From CAYJAY01 sp964368445 (GTDB taxonomy: Bacteria > Bacillota > Clostridia > Oscillospirales > Ruminococcaceae): DNA of 38,520 bases. Position 1 is the stretch's first letter. Each line of letters starts with the position of its first letter. The DNA lies in contig CAYJAY010000024.1 of the NCBI GenBank assembly GCA_964368445.1, positions 1 through 38,520 of the forward strand, written 5' to 3'. The translations under genes were made by a program, and so were the position numbers. Below are positions 1 to 8,355 of this stretch, one piece after another. Under the pieces are notes generated by a model that saw nothing but the letters and a program-made list of their open reading frames with translations, ran no database searches and was not told where the DNA came from.

Positions 1-8
1 CAAAATCT

Positions 9-23
9 CGCCACAAAGTGGCG
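9..23. other. small hairpin at window edge
   Basis: CGCCAC-AAA-GTGGCG forms a perfect 6-bp stem with a 3-nt loop. It lies upstream of uvrA and may be the end of a transcript entering from outside the window, but no T-run follows, so a terminator role is not supported. Confidence 0.35.
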
Positions 24-29
24 CACATA

Positions 30-55
30 AATTACGAATTACGAATTACGAATTA
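30..55. repeat. AATTACG heptamer repeat (3 copies plus partial)
   Basis: Three head-to-tail copies of AATTACG are followed by AATTA. The same heptamer in the opposite orientation (CGTAATT/CGTAATG, four copies) occurs at 31738-31765, so this is a dispersed short intergenic repeat rather than a local accident. Function is unknown; it lies just upstream of the uvrA ribosome binding site. Confidence 0.7.
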
Positions 56-93
56 TTAACTTAACAATCAACTATTTTTAAAGAGGTATTAAA

Positions 94-2916
94 TTGTCAA
101 AAAACGAAATTGTAATTAAAGGTGCAAGGGAACACAACCTTAAAAATATCGATATAACTTTACCACGAGATAAATTGATCGTCATGACCGGGCTTTCGGG
201 TTCGGGAAAATCGTCGCTAGCGTTTGACACTATCTATGCCGACGGTCAACGCCGTTACATCGAAAGCCTTTCGTCGTATGCGCGAATGTTCCTAGGACAG
301 ATGGAAAAACCCGACGTCGATTATATCGAGGGGCTTTCGCCCGCTATCTCGATAGACCAAAAAACGACCTCGAAAAACCCGCGTTCCACCGTCGGAACCG
401 TGACCGAGATATACGATTATCTGCGTCTGTTATATGCGCGGATAGGTATTCCGCATTGCCCGATATGTAACCGCGAGATTAAACAGCAGACGGTCGACCA
501 GATTGTGGACATCGTGAAACAACTTCCGGAAGCTACAAAGTTTATGGTGCTTGCGCCTATTGCGAGGGGCAAAAAAGGAACGTTCCAAAAAGATCTCGAA
601 GCTGCGGAAAAATCGGGGTTTGCAAGGGCAAGGATCGACGGAAGTATATACGACCTTTCAGAGAAGCCTAAGCTTGACAAAAACTATAAACACACTATCG
701 AGATAGTTGTCGACCGACTTGTCATGAACAACGAGATAGACAGCCGTCTTTCCGATTCAATCGAAACCGCCGTGTCGCTTTCGGGCGGCATGATTATTCT
801 GTCTGTCATAGACGGCGAAGACATGATGTTTTCGCAAAGCTACGCTTGCCCGGAACATGGCATTAGCATCGAGGAACTTTCGCCGAGAATGTTCTCGTTT
901 AATAATCCGTTTGGTGCGTGCGAAAAATGTACCGGCCTTGGAACGTTTATGAAGATTGACCCAAACCTTTTGATACCAAACAAAAATCTCACAATTCGCG
1001 AAGGTGGTATACGGGCGAGCGGTTGGAACTATAGCGAAGGTTCTATAGCAATGATGTATATAGATGCGCTTGCAAAGAAATATAACTTTTCGGTGGACGA
1101 ACCTATTAAAAAACTTCCGAAACAAGCGATTGACGCTATCTTATTCGGAACTAAAAACGAGAAACTCGAACTATATCGTTCCAACGAGTTCGGCTACGGA
1201 ATGTACAACGGCGCGTTCGAGGGGATAGTCAACAACCTTGAAAGACGCTTCAAAGAGACGACAAGCGACTGGATGCGCGACGAACTTGCGGCATACATGA
1301 GCGCGGTTGATTGTCCCGATTGTGGGGGAAAACGCCTTAAAGCGACCTCGCTTGCCGTTACCGTTGCAGATAAAAACATAATGGACATAACCGATATGTC
1401 GGTTATAGATCTTTTGAACTTTATTGAAAGCTTAAATCTTTCGGAACGCGAACAACTTATCGGGGAGAGAATACTAAAAGAGATTAAAGAGCGGCTTGGA
1501 TTTTTACACAACGTGGGGCTAGATTATCTTTCGCTTTCCCGAAGCGCAACAACGCTTTCGGGAGGCGAAAGCCAAAGGATTAGGCTTGCGACACAGATTG
1601 GCTCATCGCTTGTCGGGGTGCTTTACATTTTGGACGAGCCGAGCATCGGCTTGCACCAACGCGACAACCAAAAATTGATTGCAACTCTTGAGAGACTTCG
1701 CGATATAGGAAACACGCTTATAGTCGTAGAACACGACGAGGAGACGATTAGAGCGGCGGATTACGTCGTGGACGTCGGCCCAAAAGCCGGCATACACGGC
1801 GGCGAGATTGTGGCGGCGGGAACGGTTGCCGATGTTCTTAAAAACAAAAAGTCGATAACGGGACAGTATCTTTCGGGGAAAAAAACAATCGATATCCCAA
1901 AAGAGAGAAGACAGGGCAACGGAAACAATCTTGTGGTTAAAAACGCGACACTTAACAACCTCAAAAACCTTGATGTTTCGTTGCCTCTTGGGGCATTTAG
2001 TTGTGTGACCGGGGTTTCGGGTTCGGGCAAATCGTCGCTTATAAACGAGATATTGTATAAAAAACTTGCGGCGGAACTTAACGGCGCGCGGCTTCATTCG
2101 ACAGGGTATGACGAGATAGAAGGGCTTGAACATCTCGACAAGGTTATCGGAATCGACCAATCGCCGATAGGGAGAACTCCGCGAAGCAACGCCGCAACAT
2201 ACACAGGGGTGTTCACATATATTCGCGACATCTTTGCTGCGACAAACGAAGCTAAGATAAAAGGATATGGCCCCGGGCGATTTTCGTTTAACGTTAAGGG
2301 TGGACGGTGCGAAGCGTGCCAAGGCGACGGCATAATCAAGATAGAGATGCACTTTTTGCCCGATATTTTTATCCCGTGTGAAGTATGTAAAGGCAAACGG
2401 TACAACCGCGAAACGCTCGACATCAAATTTAAAGACAAAAACATCAACCAAGTTCTTGAGATGACGGTGGACGAGGCTCTCGAGTTTTTCAAAAATATTC
2501 CGCGTATCCACAACAAGATAAAGACTCTCCACGACGTGGGACTTGGGTACATTAAACTCGGCCAATCCGCGACAACGATTTCGGGAGGGGAGGCGCAAAG
2601 GGTTAAACTTGCGCTTGAACTGTCCAAACGAAGTACCGGAAAGACGATATATATCCTTGATGAGCCGACAACAGGACTTCACGTTGCAGACGTTAAAAAG
2701 CTTTTGAAAGTTCTTCAAAAACTTGTCGATGCAAAAAACACCGTCGTTGTGATAGAACACAACCTAGATGTTATAAAATCTGCGGACTACATTATCGATC
2801 TTGGACCCGAGGGAGGGGACAAGGGAGGAACTATCGTCGCAACGGGCACGCCGGAACAGGTGGCGAAAAATGAAAGTTCTTTCACAGGACATTTTCTTGA
2901 TAAAGTTTTAAACTAA
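94..2916 (+). CDS. uvrA: excinuclease ABC subunit UvrA
   Basis: ATP-dependent damage-recognition subunit of nucleotide excision repair; it works as a dimer, loads UvrB on DNA and then leaves before UvrC cuts. The 940 aa match the usual UvrA length. Two ABC ATPase halves are visible: Walker A GLSGSGKS near residue 33 and GVSGSGKS near 640; signature motifs LSGGES near 487 and ISGGEA near 828; Walker B segments ILDEPSIGLH and ILDEPTTGLH. Cysteine pairs for zinc binding are present (CPEHG...CEKC in the first half, CEAC...CEVC in the second). The start is TTG, supported by AAGAGG at 81-86; no better in-frame ATG lies nearby. It stands alone, separated from the next gene by a long hairpin. uvrC lies about 5 kb away on the other strand and uvrB is not in the window. 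Confidence 0.98.
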   Translation: MSKNEIVIKGAREHNLKNIDITLPRDKLIVMTGLSGSGKSSLAFDTIYADGQRRYIESLSSYARMFLGQMEKPDVDYIEGLSPAISIDQKTTSKNPRSTVGTVTEIYDYLRLLYARIGIPHCPICNREIKQQTVDQIVDIVKQLPEATKFMVLAPIARGKKGTFQKDLEAAEKSGFARARIDGSIYDLSEKPKLDKNYKHTIEIVVDRLVMNNEIDSRLSDSIETAVSLSGGMIILSVIDGEDMMFSQSYACPEHGISIEELSPRMFSFNNPFGACEKCTGLGTFMKIDPNLLIPNKNLTIREGGIRASGWNYSEGSIAMMYIDALAKKYNFSVDEPIKKLPKQAIDAILFGTKNEKLELYRSNEFGYGMYNGAFEGIVNNLERRFKETTSDWMRDELAAYMSAVDCPDCGGKRLKATSLAVTVADKNIMDITDMSVIDLLNFIESLNLSEREQLIGERILKEIKERLGFLHNVGLDYLSLSRSATTLSGGESQRIRLATQIGSSLVGVLYILDEPSIGLHQRDNQKLIATLERLRDIGNTLIVVEHDEETIRAADYVVDVGPKAGIHGGEIVAAGTVADVLKNKKSITGQYLSGKKTIDIPKERRQGNGNNLVVKNATLNNLKNLDVSLPLGAFSCVTGVSGSGKSSLINEILYKKLAAELNGARLHSTGYDEIEGLEHLDKVIGIDQSPIGRTPRSNAATYTGVFTYIRDIFAATNEAKIKGYGPGRFSFNVKGGRCEACQGDGIIKIEMHFLPDIFIPCEVCKGKRYNRETLDIKFKDKNINQVLEMTVDEALEFFKNIPRIHNKIKTLHDVGLGYIKLGQSATTISGGEAQRVKLALELSKRSTGKTIYILDEPTTGLHVADVKKLLKVLQKLVDAKNTVVVIEHNLDVIKSADYIIDLGPEGGDKGGTIVATGTPEQVAKNESSFTGHFLDKVLN

Positions 2917-2922
2917 AACAAA

Positions 2923-2995
2923 AAATATTGCATGATAGATTATTTGAACCTTGATTTATATCGAGTGGAATAATGAATGTTGTGCAATATTTTTC
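2923..2995 (+). terminator. long hairpin after uvrA
   Basis: AAAAATATTGCA near 2925 pairs with TGCAATATTTTT near 2982-2993, with inner ATTATT/AATAAT pairing and a T-rich tail. This fits a Rho-independent terminator with a long loop. The arms are clear; their use as a terminator is inferred. Confidence 0.5.
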
Positions 2996-3137
2996 ATTTT
3001 TCCGATTTTTCTGCGTTTTTTGTGGTAGAATTGTTGATTTTTGTTTTTTATATGTTATTATTATTATATTAATTATAGATTTACAAATAGACTTTGCAAA
3101 AGTTTTTATTACTGAAATTCTCAAAGGTTTGATTAAA

Positions 3138-5783
3138 ATGAATTTGAAAAAAATAGTGACAGACACAATACCGTTAATAGTTACTGTTTGCAGTATCGTT
3201 GTTCTTGCTGTGATGATTTATTTTGACAGTATGATAGTTCAAAACGAATTTAACGATTATGGATTTAAAGAGATAGAAAAAATTAAGGTTGAAATAGAAG
3301 TTGACCTTGAAAACAATATAGAGGAAAGCGAAGATGATCTTTCGCTCGTTGCGGAGTTTGCTGAAAAGAACGATGTGACAGAGCAAACGGCGGTTGAATT
3401 TTTAAACACACAGTCTCAAGTACAAGAGTTTGAATCGCTTTTCTATGTCGATCTTAATGGAGACGGTGTTTCGGCAGACGGAACGACAAGGAGCTTTTCG
3501 AACAGTGAAGCTTTTAAAGGGGCGCTTAACGACGAATTTGTTATAACAAATCCCACAATATCATCGATTACAGGGGAGTATGTGCTTGAGGTTGCAGTTC
3601 CGGTTTTTGAAAACGAAGAGATTGCAGCGGTTTTGATAAGTGAAAATTCTATTCAAGAGATCTATGATAATATATATTCTTTGATGGGGAAGATCGGACA
3701 TGCATATATAGTCGACAGGCAAGCAAATATTATTTTTTCAACCGACAGTAGTTTTATACAATCGAATACTCTTGATGACGAGAGCTTGTTTTTCTTAAAC
3801 AACCAAAATATTCGAACTATCTATGATGACCTTAAAAACGGTGTTGGCGGAAACATGAGTTTTGAACTTGACGGTTCTGACGCAATGTTGTTGTATACGC
3901 CGATAGACCTAACTCCGTGGAGCCTTATGTTGGCTGTTGACCAAGGAATGATTAACGACACGTTGCTAGAGTCGGTTAATTCGGTTATATATCTTTGTAT
4001 CGGGTCAATTTTGATTTTGGTTGCGTTTACTCTTTACACTTGGTATACAAGAAGACGTCTTCTTAGATCTATCGAAAAAAGCGCATATATTGATACGCTA
4101 ACCGAAATCCCGAACGTTACAAAATTAAAAATAGATATGCAAAATATCTTGTCCAAAAACAAAGACGAAAAGTATTCTATAATAAAAATGGATATAGATA
4201 ACTTTAACGCTATAAATGAGCTTTTTAGCGTTGAGATAGGTAACCGAGTTTTAAAGGCTTTTAAAAATATAAGGGATTCGGTTGACGAACCGTCGCTTAT
4301 TATTGCGCGGCTTGGCGGAGATGAATTTTTCCTTTTTTCCGGCAACGGTTTTCTTGACGATATGGAAACACGTACACATATATATGAAGCACAGTATAAC
4401 ATGCTTATACCGGAACTTGGGGATTACAGAATAGGCCTTAAATATGGTCGATATCACATCGAGCCGGGCGAAACCGATGTTGATGATATTATAAACAAAG
4501 CAAGCATGGCGCACAAGATGGCGAAGGACAAGAAAGAAAAGATAATCTATGACTATGACGACAACTATAAAAAGATGTTGATGGAGTCGGGAGAGATTAT
4601 CAACACGATGAAATCGGCGCTTGAAAACAAAGAGTTTAAGTTGTATCTTCAACCAAAGTTCAGCACGGGCGACGAAAGGTTGATTGGCGCCGAGGCTCTT
4701 GTCAGATGGATAAAAGACGACGGGACTATTGTTTATCCCGACAAATTCATACCGTTGATGGAAAAAACCGGATTCATAACGGAACTCGACAGATATATGC
4801 TTGAAAATGCATGCAAGCTAATTAGAGGGTGGATAGATGCAAAGACAGGGTATCTTCCTATTTCGGTAAACTTTTCGCGTCTTAACCTTCTTAACAAAGA
4901 TTTTGTGAGCAACATTTCCGAAATCATCGACAGACATGACATTCCGCATGGTTTTATCGAGGTCGAGATTACAGAATCTACCATGATCGAACAAGAAGAG
5001 AAGATAGAAAAGTTGTTTACACATTTACATAAGGCGGGCTTTAGAATATCGATAGACGACTTCGGTTCCGGATTTTCTTCGTTGGGACTTCTTAAAAACC
5101 TTAAAGCAGATGTGCTTAAACTTGACAAAGCGTTCTTTAACAACAAACGAGATGTTGTTAGGGGAGATGTAATTATAGACGGCATAATAAAGTTGGCGCA
5201 AAGTCTTAACATGTATGTGGTTGCAGAGGGTGTTGAAGAGGAAGAACAGGTTGACTTTTTGAACAACATCGGATGTGACGCCATTCAAGGATACTATTAC
5301 TCGAAACCAATACCATGTGTCGAGTTTGAGGCGAAGTATAAAGATGCAATGCCACAAGCTATTCAAGCGTTTAAACAAAGTAAATCGCTCTTTTCAACAC
5401 TCATAACACCGTACAACCAAAACTTTGACATAGCGCTTGCGACGATAAACAGTCTTGAAACACCGGCAGTTTTGTTTAACTATGATCTAAGCCAGTTCAG
5501 CAGCAACAAAGCGTTGGTAAGTTTGTTTGGGCTTAAAAACCTTCGCAATTGGAGAAAAGAATTTTTGGAGTTGTCGCTTGAACAGCAAGACGCAGGAGGA
5601 TTGTCCCGGCTTGCCGCCAAGAACTATGTACTAACTGCTAAACAAGAGGGAAGCACCAAGTTTAAATGGAGCCATGAGGACAGAAAAGGCGTGATAATAC
5701 AGTGCGAAGTTGATATAAAACGTGTTAACTTGCTTGACAACAACGGTGATGAACTTTATATTGCATTTGTTAAACCAAAGTGA
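3138..5783 (+). CDS. membrane dCache-GGDEF-EAL protein, probable c-di-GMP phosphodiesterase
   Basis: The frame is open from 2973, but the ATG at 3138 (MNLKKIV, 881 aa) is preferred because it is followed at once by a transmembrane helix. The order is: TM helix; a periplasmic-side dCache-like region of about 270 residues; a second TM helix (VIYLCIGSILILVAFTLY); GGDEF; EAL; and a C-terminal region of about 130 residues that resembles a PAS fold. GGDEF has an intact LGGDEF, but the upstream substrate motif is degenerate (NELFSVEIGN where ND-GH-GD is usual) and there is no RxxD inhibitory site. EAL looks catalytically complete: EALVRW, VNFSR, EITEST, DDFGSG, LKLDK, AEGVE and QGYYYSKP. I infer that it mainly hydrolyses c-di-GMP, with GGDEF perhaps a GTP-sensing regulatory domain and the dCache domain sensing an extracellular ligand. 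Confidence 0.93.
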   Translation: MNLKKIVTDTIPLIVTVCSIVVLAVMIYFDSMIVQNEFNDYGFKEIEKIKVEIEVDLENNIEESEDDLSLVAEFAEKNDVTEQTAVEFLNTQSQVQEFESLFYVDLNGDGVSADGTTRSFSNSEAFKGALNDEFVITNPTISSITGEYVLEVAVPVFENEEIAAVLISENSIQEIYDNIYSLMGKIGHAYIVDRQANIIFSTDSSFIQSNTLDDESLFFLNNQNIRTIYDDLKNGVGGNMSFELDGSDAMLLYTPIDLTPWSLMLAVDQGMINDTLLESVNSVIYLCIGSILILVAFTLYTWYTRRRLLRSIEKSAYIDTLTEIPNVTKLKIDMQNILSKNKDEKYSIIKMDIDNFNAINELFSVEIGNRVLKAFKNIRDSVDEPSLIIARLGGDEFFLFSGNGFLDDMETRTHIYEAQYNMLIPELGDYRIGLKYGRYHIEPGETDVDDIINKASMAHKMAKDKKEKIIYDYDDNYKKMLMESGEIINTMKSALENKEFKLYLQPKFSTGDERLIGAEALVRWIKDDGTIVYPDKFIPLMEKTGFITELDRYMLENACKLIRGWIDAKTGYLPISVNFSRLNLLNKDFVSNISEIIDRHDIPHGFIEVEITESTMIEQEEKIEKLFTHLHKAGFRISIDDFGSGFSSLGLLKNLKADVLKLDKAFFNNKRDVVRGDVIIDGIIKLAQSLNMYVVAEGVEEEEQVDFLNNIGCDAIQGYYYSKPIPCVEFEAKYKDAMPQAIQAFKQSKSLFSTLITPYNQNFDIALATINSLETPAVLFNYDLSQFSSNKALVSLFGLKNLRNWRKEFLELSLEQQDAGGLSRLAAKNYVLTAKQEGSTKFKWSHEDRKGVIIQCEVDIKRVNLLDNNGDELYIAFVKPK

Positions 5784-5884
5784 TTTTTTGGTTTTGCGCA
5801 TAAGTTGTACTGGTAAAAAAATACATTTAAAATGGCTGTGACGAATTAATGCAGTTCGTTATGTCATCTGAAACTTCAAAAATA

Positions 5885-5917
5885 CCCTCTCAGTCACTTA
5901 CGGATTGACTGAGAGGG
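5885..5917 (-). terminator. terminator-like hairpin, distal, after yebC
   Basis: CCCTCTCAGTCA pairs perfectly with TGACTGAGAGGG over 12 bp. Read on the minus strand the stem is followed by TATTTTTG. It is the second of two hairpins downstream of yebC. It may also end transcripts of the GGDEF-EAL gene, although no T-run follows on the plus strand. Confidence 0.6.
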
Positions 5918-5926
5918 CAAGTAAAA

Positions 5927-5962
5927 AATAACATGGGCTGTCGTTCGACAGCCCATGTTATT
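5927..5962 (-). terminator. strong terminator after yebC
   Basis: A nearly uninterrupted inverted repeat whose arms, beginning AATAACATGGG and ending CCCATGTTATT, pair over about 17 bp around a GTTC-type loop. On the minus strand it runs into ATTTTTTAC, as expected for a Rho-independent terminator of the uvrC-yebC operon. Confidence 0.8.
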
Positions 5963-6028
5963 TCGGTGGGTTAAATCTGCATTTGAAACAAAATTCATCT
6001 ATTATATTGTATCAGCAAATGTGAAAGC

Positions 6029-6763
6029 TTAACCCAAATCTTGTTCGTTTTCAAGATTGTGCCAAACATTTTGAATGTCGTCGTTATCCTCGAGATGTTC
6101 AAGTAAAATTCGCATCTTTTTAAGATTGTCGTCACCTTCTAGTCGAACATAGTTGGATGGAATGTATTCGACGTCGGCCGATTCAAACGAATATCCCAAA
6201 GCAGAAAAGCTTTCGCGAACCGCCGAGAGCTCGGAAGGATCGGTGAATATCTCGGCTATTTCGCCGTCGAAATCAACGTCTACAGCGCCTGCTTCAAAAC
6301 AATCTTCAAGAACCTTATCGTGGTCTTTTCCCGTGATGTCGGTTATTATGACGCCTTTTTGCGCAAACATAAACGACACGCAACCCGTTGTCCCAAGGTT
6401 TCCGCCAAACTTATCGAAATAATGTCTGACATCTGCCGCAGTTCGGTTTCTGTTGTCGGTCAACGCCAAAACTATGACAGCAACGCCCGAAGGACCATAA
6501 CCCTCGTACATAATCGATTCATAGTCGGCCTTGTCTTCGGTCGACGCTTTTTTAATAACTCGTTCGATGTTTTCGTTGGGTACGTTAAGAGATTTTGCTT
6601 TTGCTATGATATCCCTTAATTTTCCGTTAGTTGAGGGGTCTCCGCCACCTTCTTTAACCGAGACAATTATCTCGCGCGCCATCTTGGTGAAGATCTTTGC
6701 TTTTTGGCTGTCGGTTTTTTCTTTTTTTCTTTTAATATTGTTCCATTTGGAATGCCCGGACAT
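6029..6763 (-). CDS. yebC: YebC/PmpR family protein
   Basis: Member of the YebC/TACO1 family. Older annotation calls it a DNA-binding transcriptional regulator; more recent work links the family to translation of proline-rich stretches. The 244-aa protein starts with the family hallmark MSGHSKWNNIKRKKEKTDSQ, and GGGDPSTNGKLR, NIERVIKKA and YEGYGPSGVA are also typical. An upstream ATG exists at 6781, but the ATG at 6763 is preferred because AAAGGAGA lies directly before it and all family members begin at MSGHSKW. It is the last gene of the uvrC-rsmD-coaD-coiled-coil-yebC operon and is followed by two hairpins. Confidence 0.96.
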   Translation of the reverse strand: MSGHSKWNNIKRKKEKTDSQKAKIFTKMAREIIVSVKEGGGDPSTNGKLRDIIAKAKSLNVPNENIERVIKKASTEDKADYESIMYEGYGPSGVAVIVLALTDNRNRTAADVRHYFDKFGGNLGTTGCVSFMFAQKGVIITDITGKDHDKVLEDCFEAGAVDVDFDGEIAEIFTDPSELSAVRESFSALGYSFESADVEYIPSNYVRLEGDDNLKKMRILLEHLEDNDDIQNVWHNLENEQDLG

Positions 6764-6802
6764 GTTTTCTCCTTTTATCACTATAGATGAAATAATAATT
6801 TT

Positions 6803-7264
6803 CTATTTTTTTGTGCCGGTCTTTTTTCTCAAAGCCAGTCTTGTATCTTTAATTTCGGAAAGCGTCGCCGCAACCGTTTCTTCGCATTTTTTAAGTAGGG
6901 TTTCGCAATATTCCATCATCGCCCGTTCTGTCGCTTTGCTTTTTGCGGAAGCCTCGTTTAACATCTCTTTGGCTTGCTGTTGGGCAGTTTTAAGAACCGC
7001 TTCATGCGAAATCATCAGCCTTGCTTTTTCTTCCGCTTTTTTTGCAAGCATATCTGCCTCGTTTCGAGCGGCCTTAATAATCTCTTCACGGTCGGCAACT
7101 ATTGCCTTTGCGTCTTTTATCTCTTGCGGAATGTGCATTCTAATGTCGTCCACCGCGTCGCGCACCTTGTCGATGTCGATCATTCGCTTACCGCCGGTAA
7201 ACGGAAGATCCCACGCTTCCTCTAATATGTCGTCGATCTTGTCAAGATATCTGTCAATCGCCAT
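6803..7264 (-). CDS. coiled-coil protein, ATP-synthase-b-like
   Basis: A 153-aa hydrophilic protein without signal peptide or membrane helix. After an N-terminal segment (MAIDRYLDKIDDILEEAWDL) comes a long Ala/Glu/Lys-rich heptad region (about residues 45-145) resembling the stalk of F-type ATPase subunit b or a DivIVA-like coiled coil. Such proteins are often annotated as ATPase on that resemblance alone, but there is no nucleotide-binding motif. The ATG at 7264 has AGGAGGAACT just upstream, better than the upstream frame extension to 7345. It starts 5 nt after the coaD stop, so the two are probably translated from one message. Function unknown; position between coaD and yebC suggests a cytoplasmic or cell-division role, which is inference. 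Confidence 0.85.
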   Translation of the reverse strand: MAIDRYLDKIDDILEEAWDLPFTGGKRMIDIDKVRDAVDDIRMHIPQEIKDAKAIVADREEIIKAARNEADMLAKKAEEKARLMISHEAVLKTAQQQAKEMLNEASAKSKATERAMMEYCETLLKKCEETVAATLSEIKDTRLALRKKTGTKK

Positions 7265-7268
7265 TTTT

Positions 7269-7754
7269 TCAGTTCCTCCTCTTAATGTTATCTGTAATTT
7301 CTTGAAGAATTGGGGACGGTACAAAATCTGAAATGTCTCCGCCAAACGATGAAATTTGTTTAACCATGCTTGAACTTAAGTACATATACTCTTCGCTTGT
7401 GTTTAAAAACAACGTCTCTACTTCGGGGTTAAGCTTTTTGTTTATAAGCGACATCTGGAATTCATATTCGAAATCGGTAAGCGCCCTAAGCCCCCTGATT
7501 ATTGAACATGCACCTTTTTCCTTTGCATAATCAACCACCAACCCGTGATAGGTGTCGACCTCTATGTTGTCTATGTGTTTGGTAGATTGTTTGATAAACC
7601 TAACACGCTGTTCGTCGGTAAACGAGAGTTTTTTGTCGGGGTTTACCATAACAACAACAATTATCTTGTCAAACAACTTTGAAGCGCGTTCAATTACGTT
7701 AAGGTGTCCTTTTGTTATCGGGTCGAAACTTCCCGGACAGATAGCAATCCTCAT
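7269..7754 (-). CDS. coaD: phosphopantetheine adenylyltransferase
   Basis: Catalyses transfer of AMP from ATP to 4'-phosphopantetheine, the fourth step of CoA synthesis. The 161-aa length is normal for a hexameric CoaD. The nucleotidyltransferase motif is at the N-terminus (GSFDPITKGHLNVIERA, a variant of TxGH), with FIRGLRALTDFEYE-like residues (here IIRGLRALTDFEYE) in the middle and the TSEEYMYLSSSMVKQI segment near the end that contacts ATP. The start ATG overlaps the stop of rsmD by 4 nt (ATGA), so the two are translationally coupled, an arrangement common in Firmicutes. Confidence 0.98.
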   Translation of the reverse strand: MRIAICPGSFDPITKGHLNVIERASKLFDKIIVVVMVNPDKKLSFTDEQRVRFIKQSTKHIDNIEVDTYHGLVVDYAKEKGACSIIRGLRALTDFEYEFQMSLINKKLNPEVETLFLNTSEEYMYLSSSMVKQISSFGGDISDFVPSPILQEITDNIKRRN

Positions 7755-8296
7755 GTTTCAGGTAAATCCTTTCTGTAAAGCCAAAGCTCGGTGTTGCCGT
7801 GTTTATATGATTTTTTAAGCGAGACACTTTCGGTTTCGGTCGGCATCTTGCAACCCTTTTCGGTTTTTGCAATTATATAACCGTCGTCCTCTAGTATCTC
7901 GCCCGCTAGTACAACGGCTTTTTTAGCAAGGTCAAGGGAATAGGGTGGGTCGATTAAAATTATGTCAAACGTCTTGTCCGTTCTTCTCATAAACCGAAAA
8001 GCGTCGTCGTGGTAAACCGAACCGCCCGAAAGCCCAACAGACCTAATGTTTGCCGAAACGATAGAGCAACTTTTTTGCGAGTTGTCCACCATGTATGCAT
8101 TTTTTGCGCCACGGCTTAACGCTTCAAGTCCCAGTTGTCCCGAGCCCGCAAACACATCAAGCACCTTTGCGCCGGGAAGATGAAAATGTATTATCGAGAA
8201 GATAGCCTCTTTAACTTTTTCAGTGGTTGGGCGAACATCATCGCCGGCTAAAGTTTTAATCTGTTTTCCACGTGCTAGTCCTGTAATTATACGCAT
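7751..8296 (-). CDS. rsmD: 16S rRNA (guanine(966)-N2)-methyltransferase RsmD
   Basis: SAM-dependent methyltransferase that modifies G966 of 16S rRNA during 30S assembly. The 181-aa protein begins MRIITGLARGKQIKTL, shows the SAM-binding glycine motif VLDVFAGSGQLGLEALSRGA and the catalytic IDPPYSL motif of N2-guanine methyltransferases. The frame opens at 8359, but the ATG at 8296 is chosen because it begins with the family start and has GAAAGGCA upstream. It overlaps coaD by 4 nt. Confidence 0.96.
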   Translation of the reverse strand: MRIITGLARGKQIKTLAGDDVRPTTEKVKEAIFSIIHFHLPGAKVLDVFAGSGQLGLEALSRGAKNAYMVDNSQKSCSIVSANIRSVGLSGGSVYHDDAFRFMRRTDKTFDIILIDPPYSLDLAKKAVVLAGEILEDDGYIIAKTEKGCKMPTETESVSLKKSYKHGNTELWLYRKDLPET

Positions 8297-8355
8297 CTTT
8301 AAAATGCCTTTCAAAAAAGTATATAACTTAATTATTAAATAATCTGTCGTGGTTG

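Noticed and set aside
1603..2760. 385-codon open frame on the minus strand within uvrA
   Set aside because: It lies entirely opposite the well-conserved uvrA sequence and its translation has no recognisable domain; it is a by-product of codon use.
2973..3137. Longer start of the GGDEF-EAL protein
   Set aside because: The extension crosses the uvrA terminator hairpin and adds a hydrophobic, Phe-rich stretch not found in the family; the ATG at 3138 is followed directly by the normal first membrane helix.
5885..5962. The two hairpins as a repeat element or small RNA
   Set aside because: Both are followed by T-runs on the minus strand just after yebC, which is explained by ordinary transcription termination.
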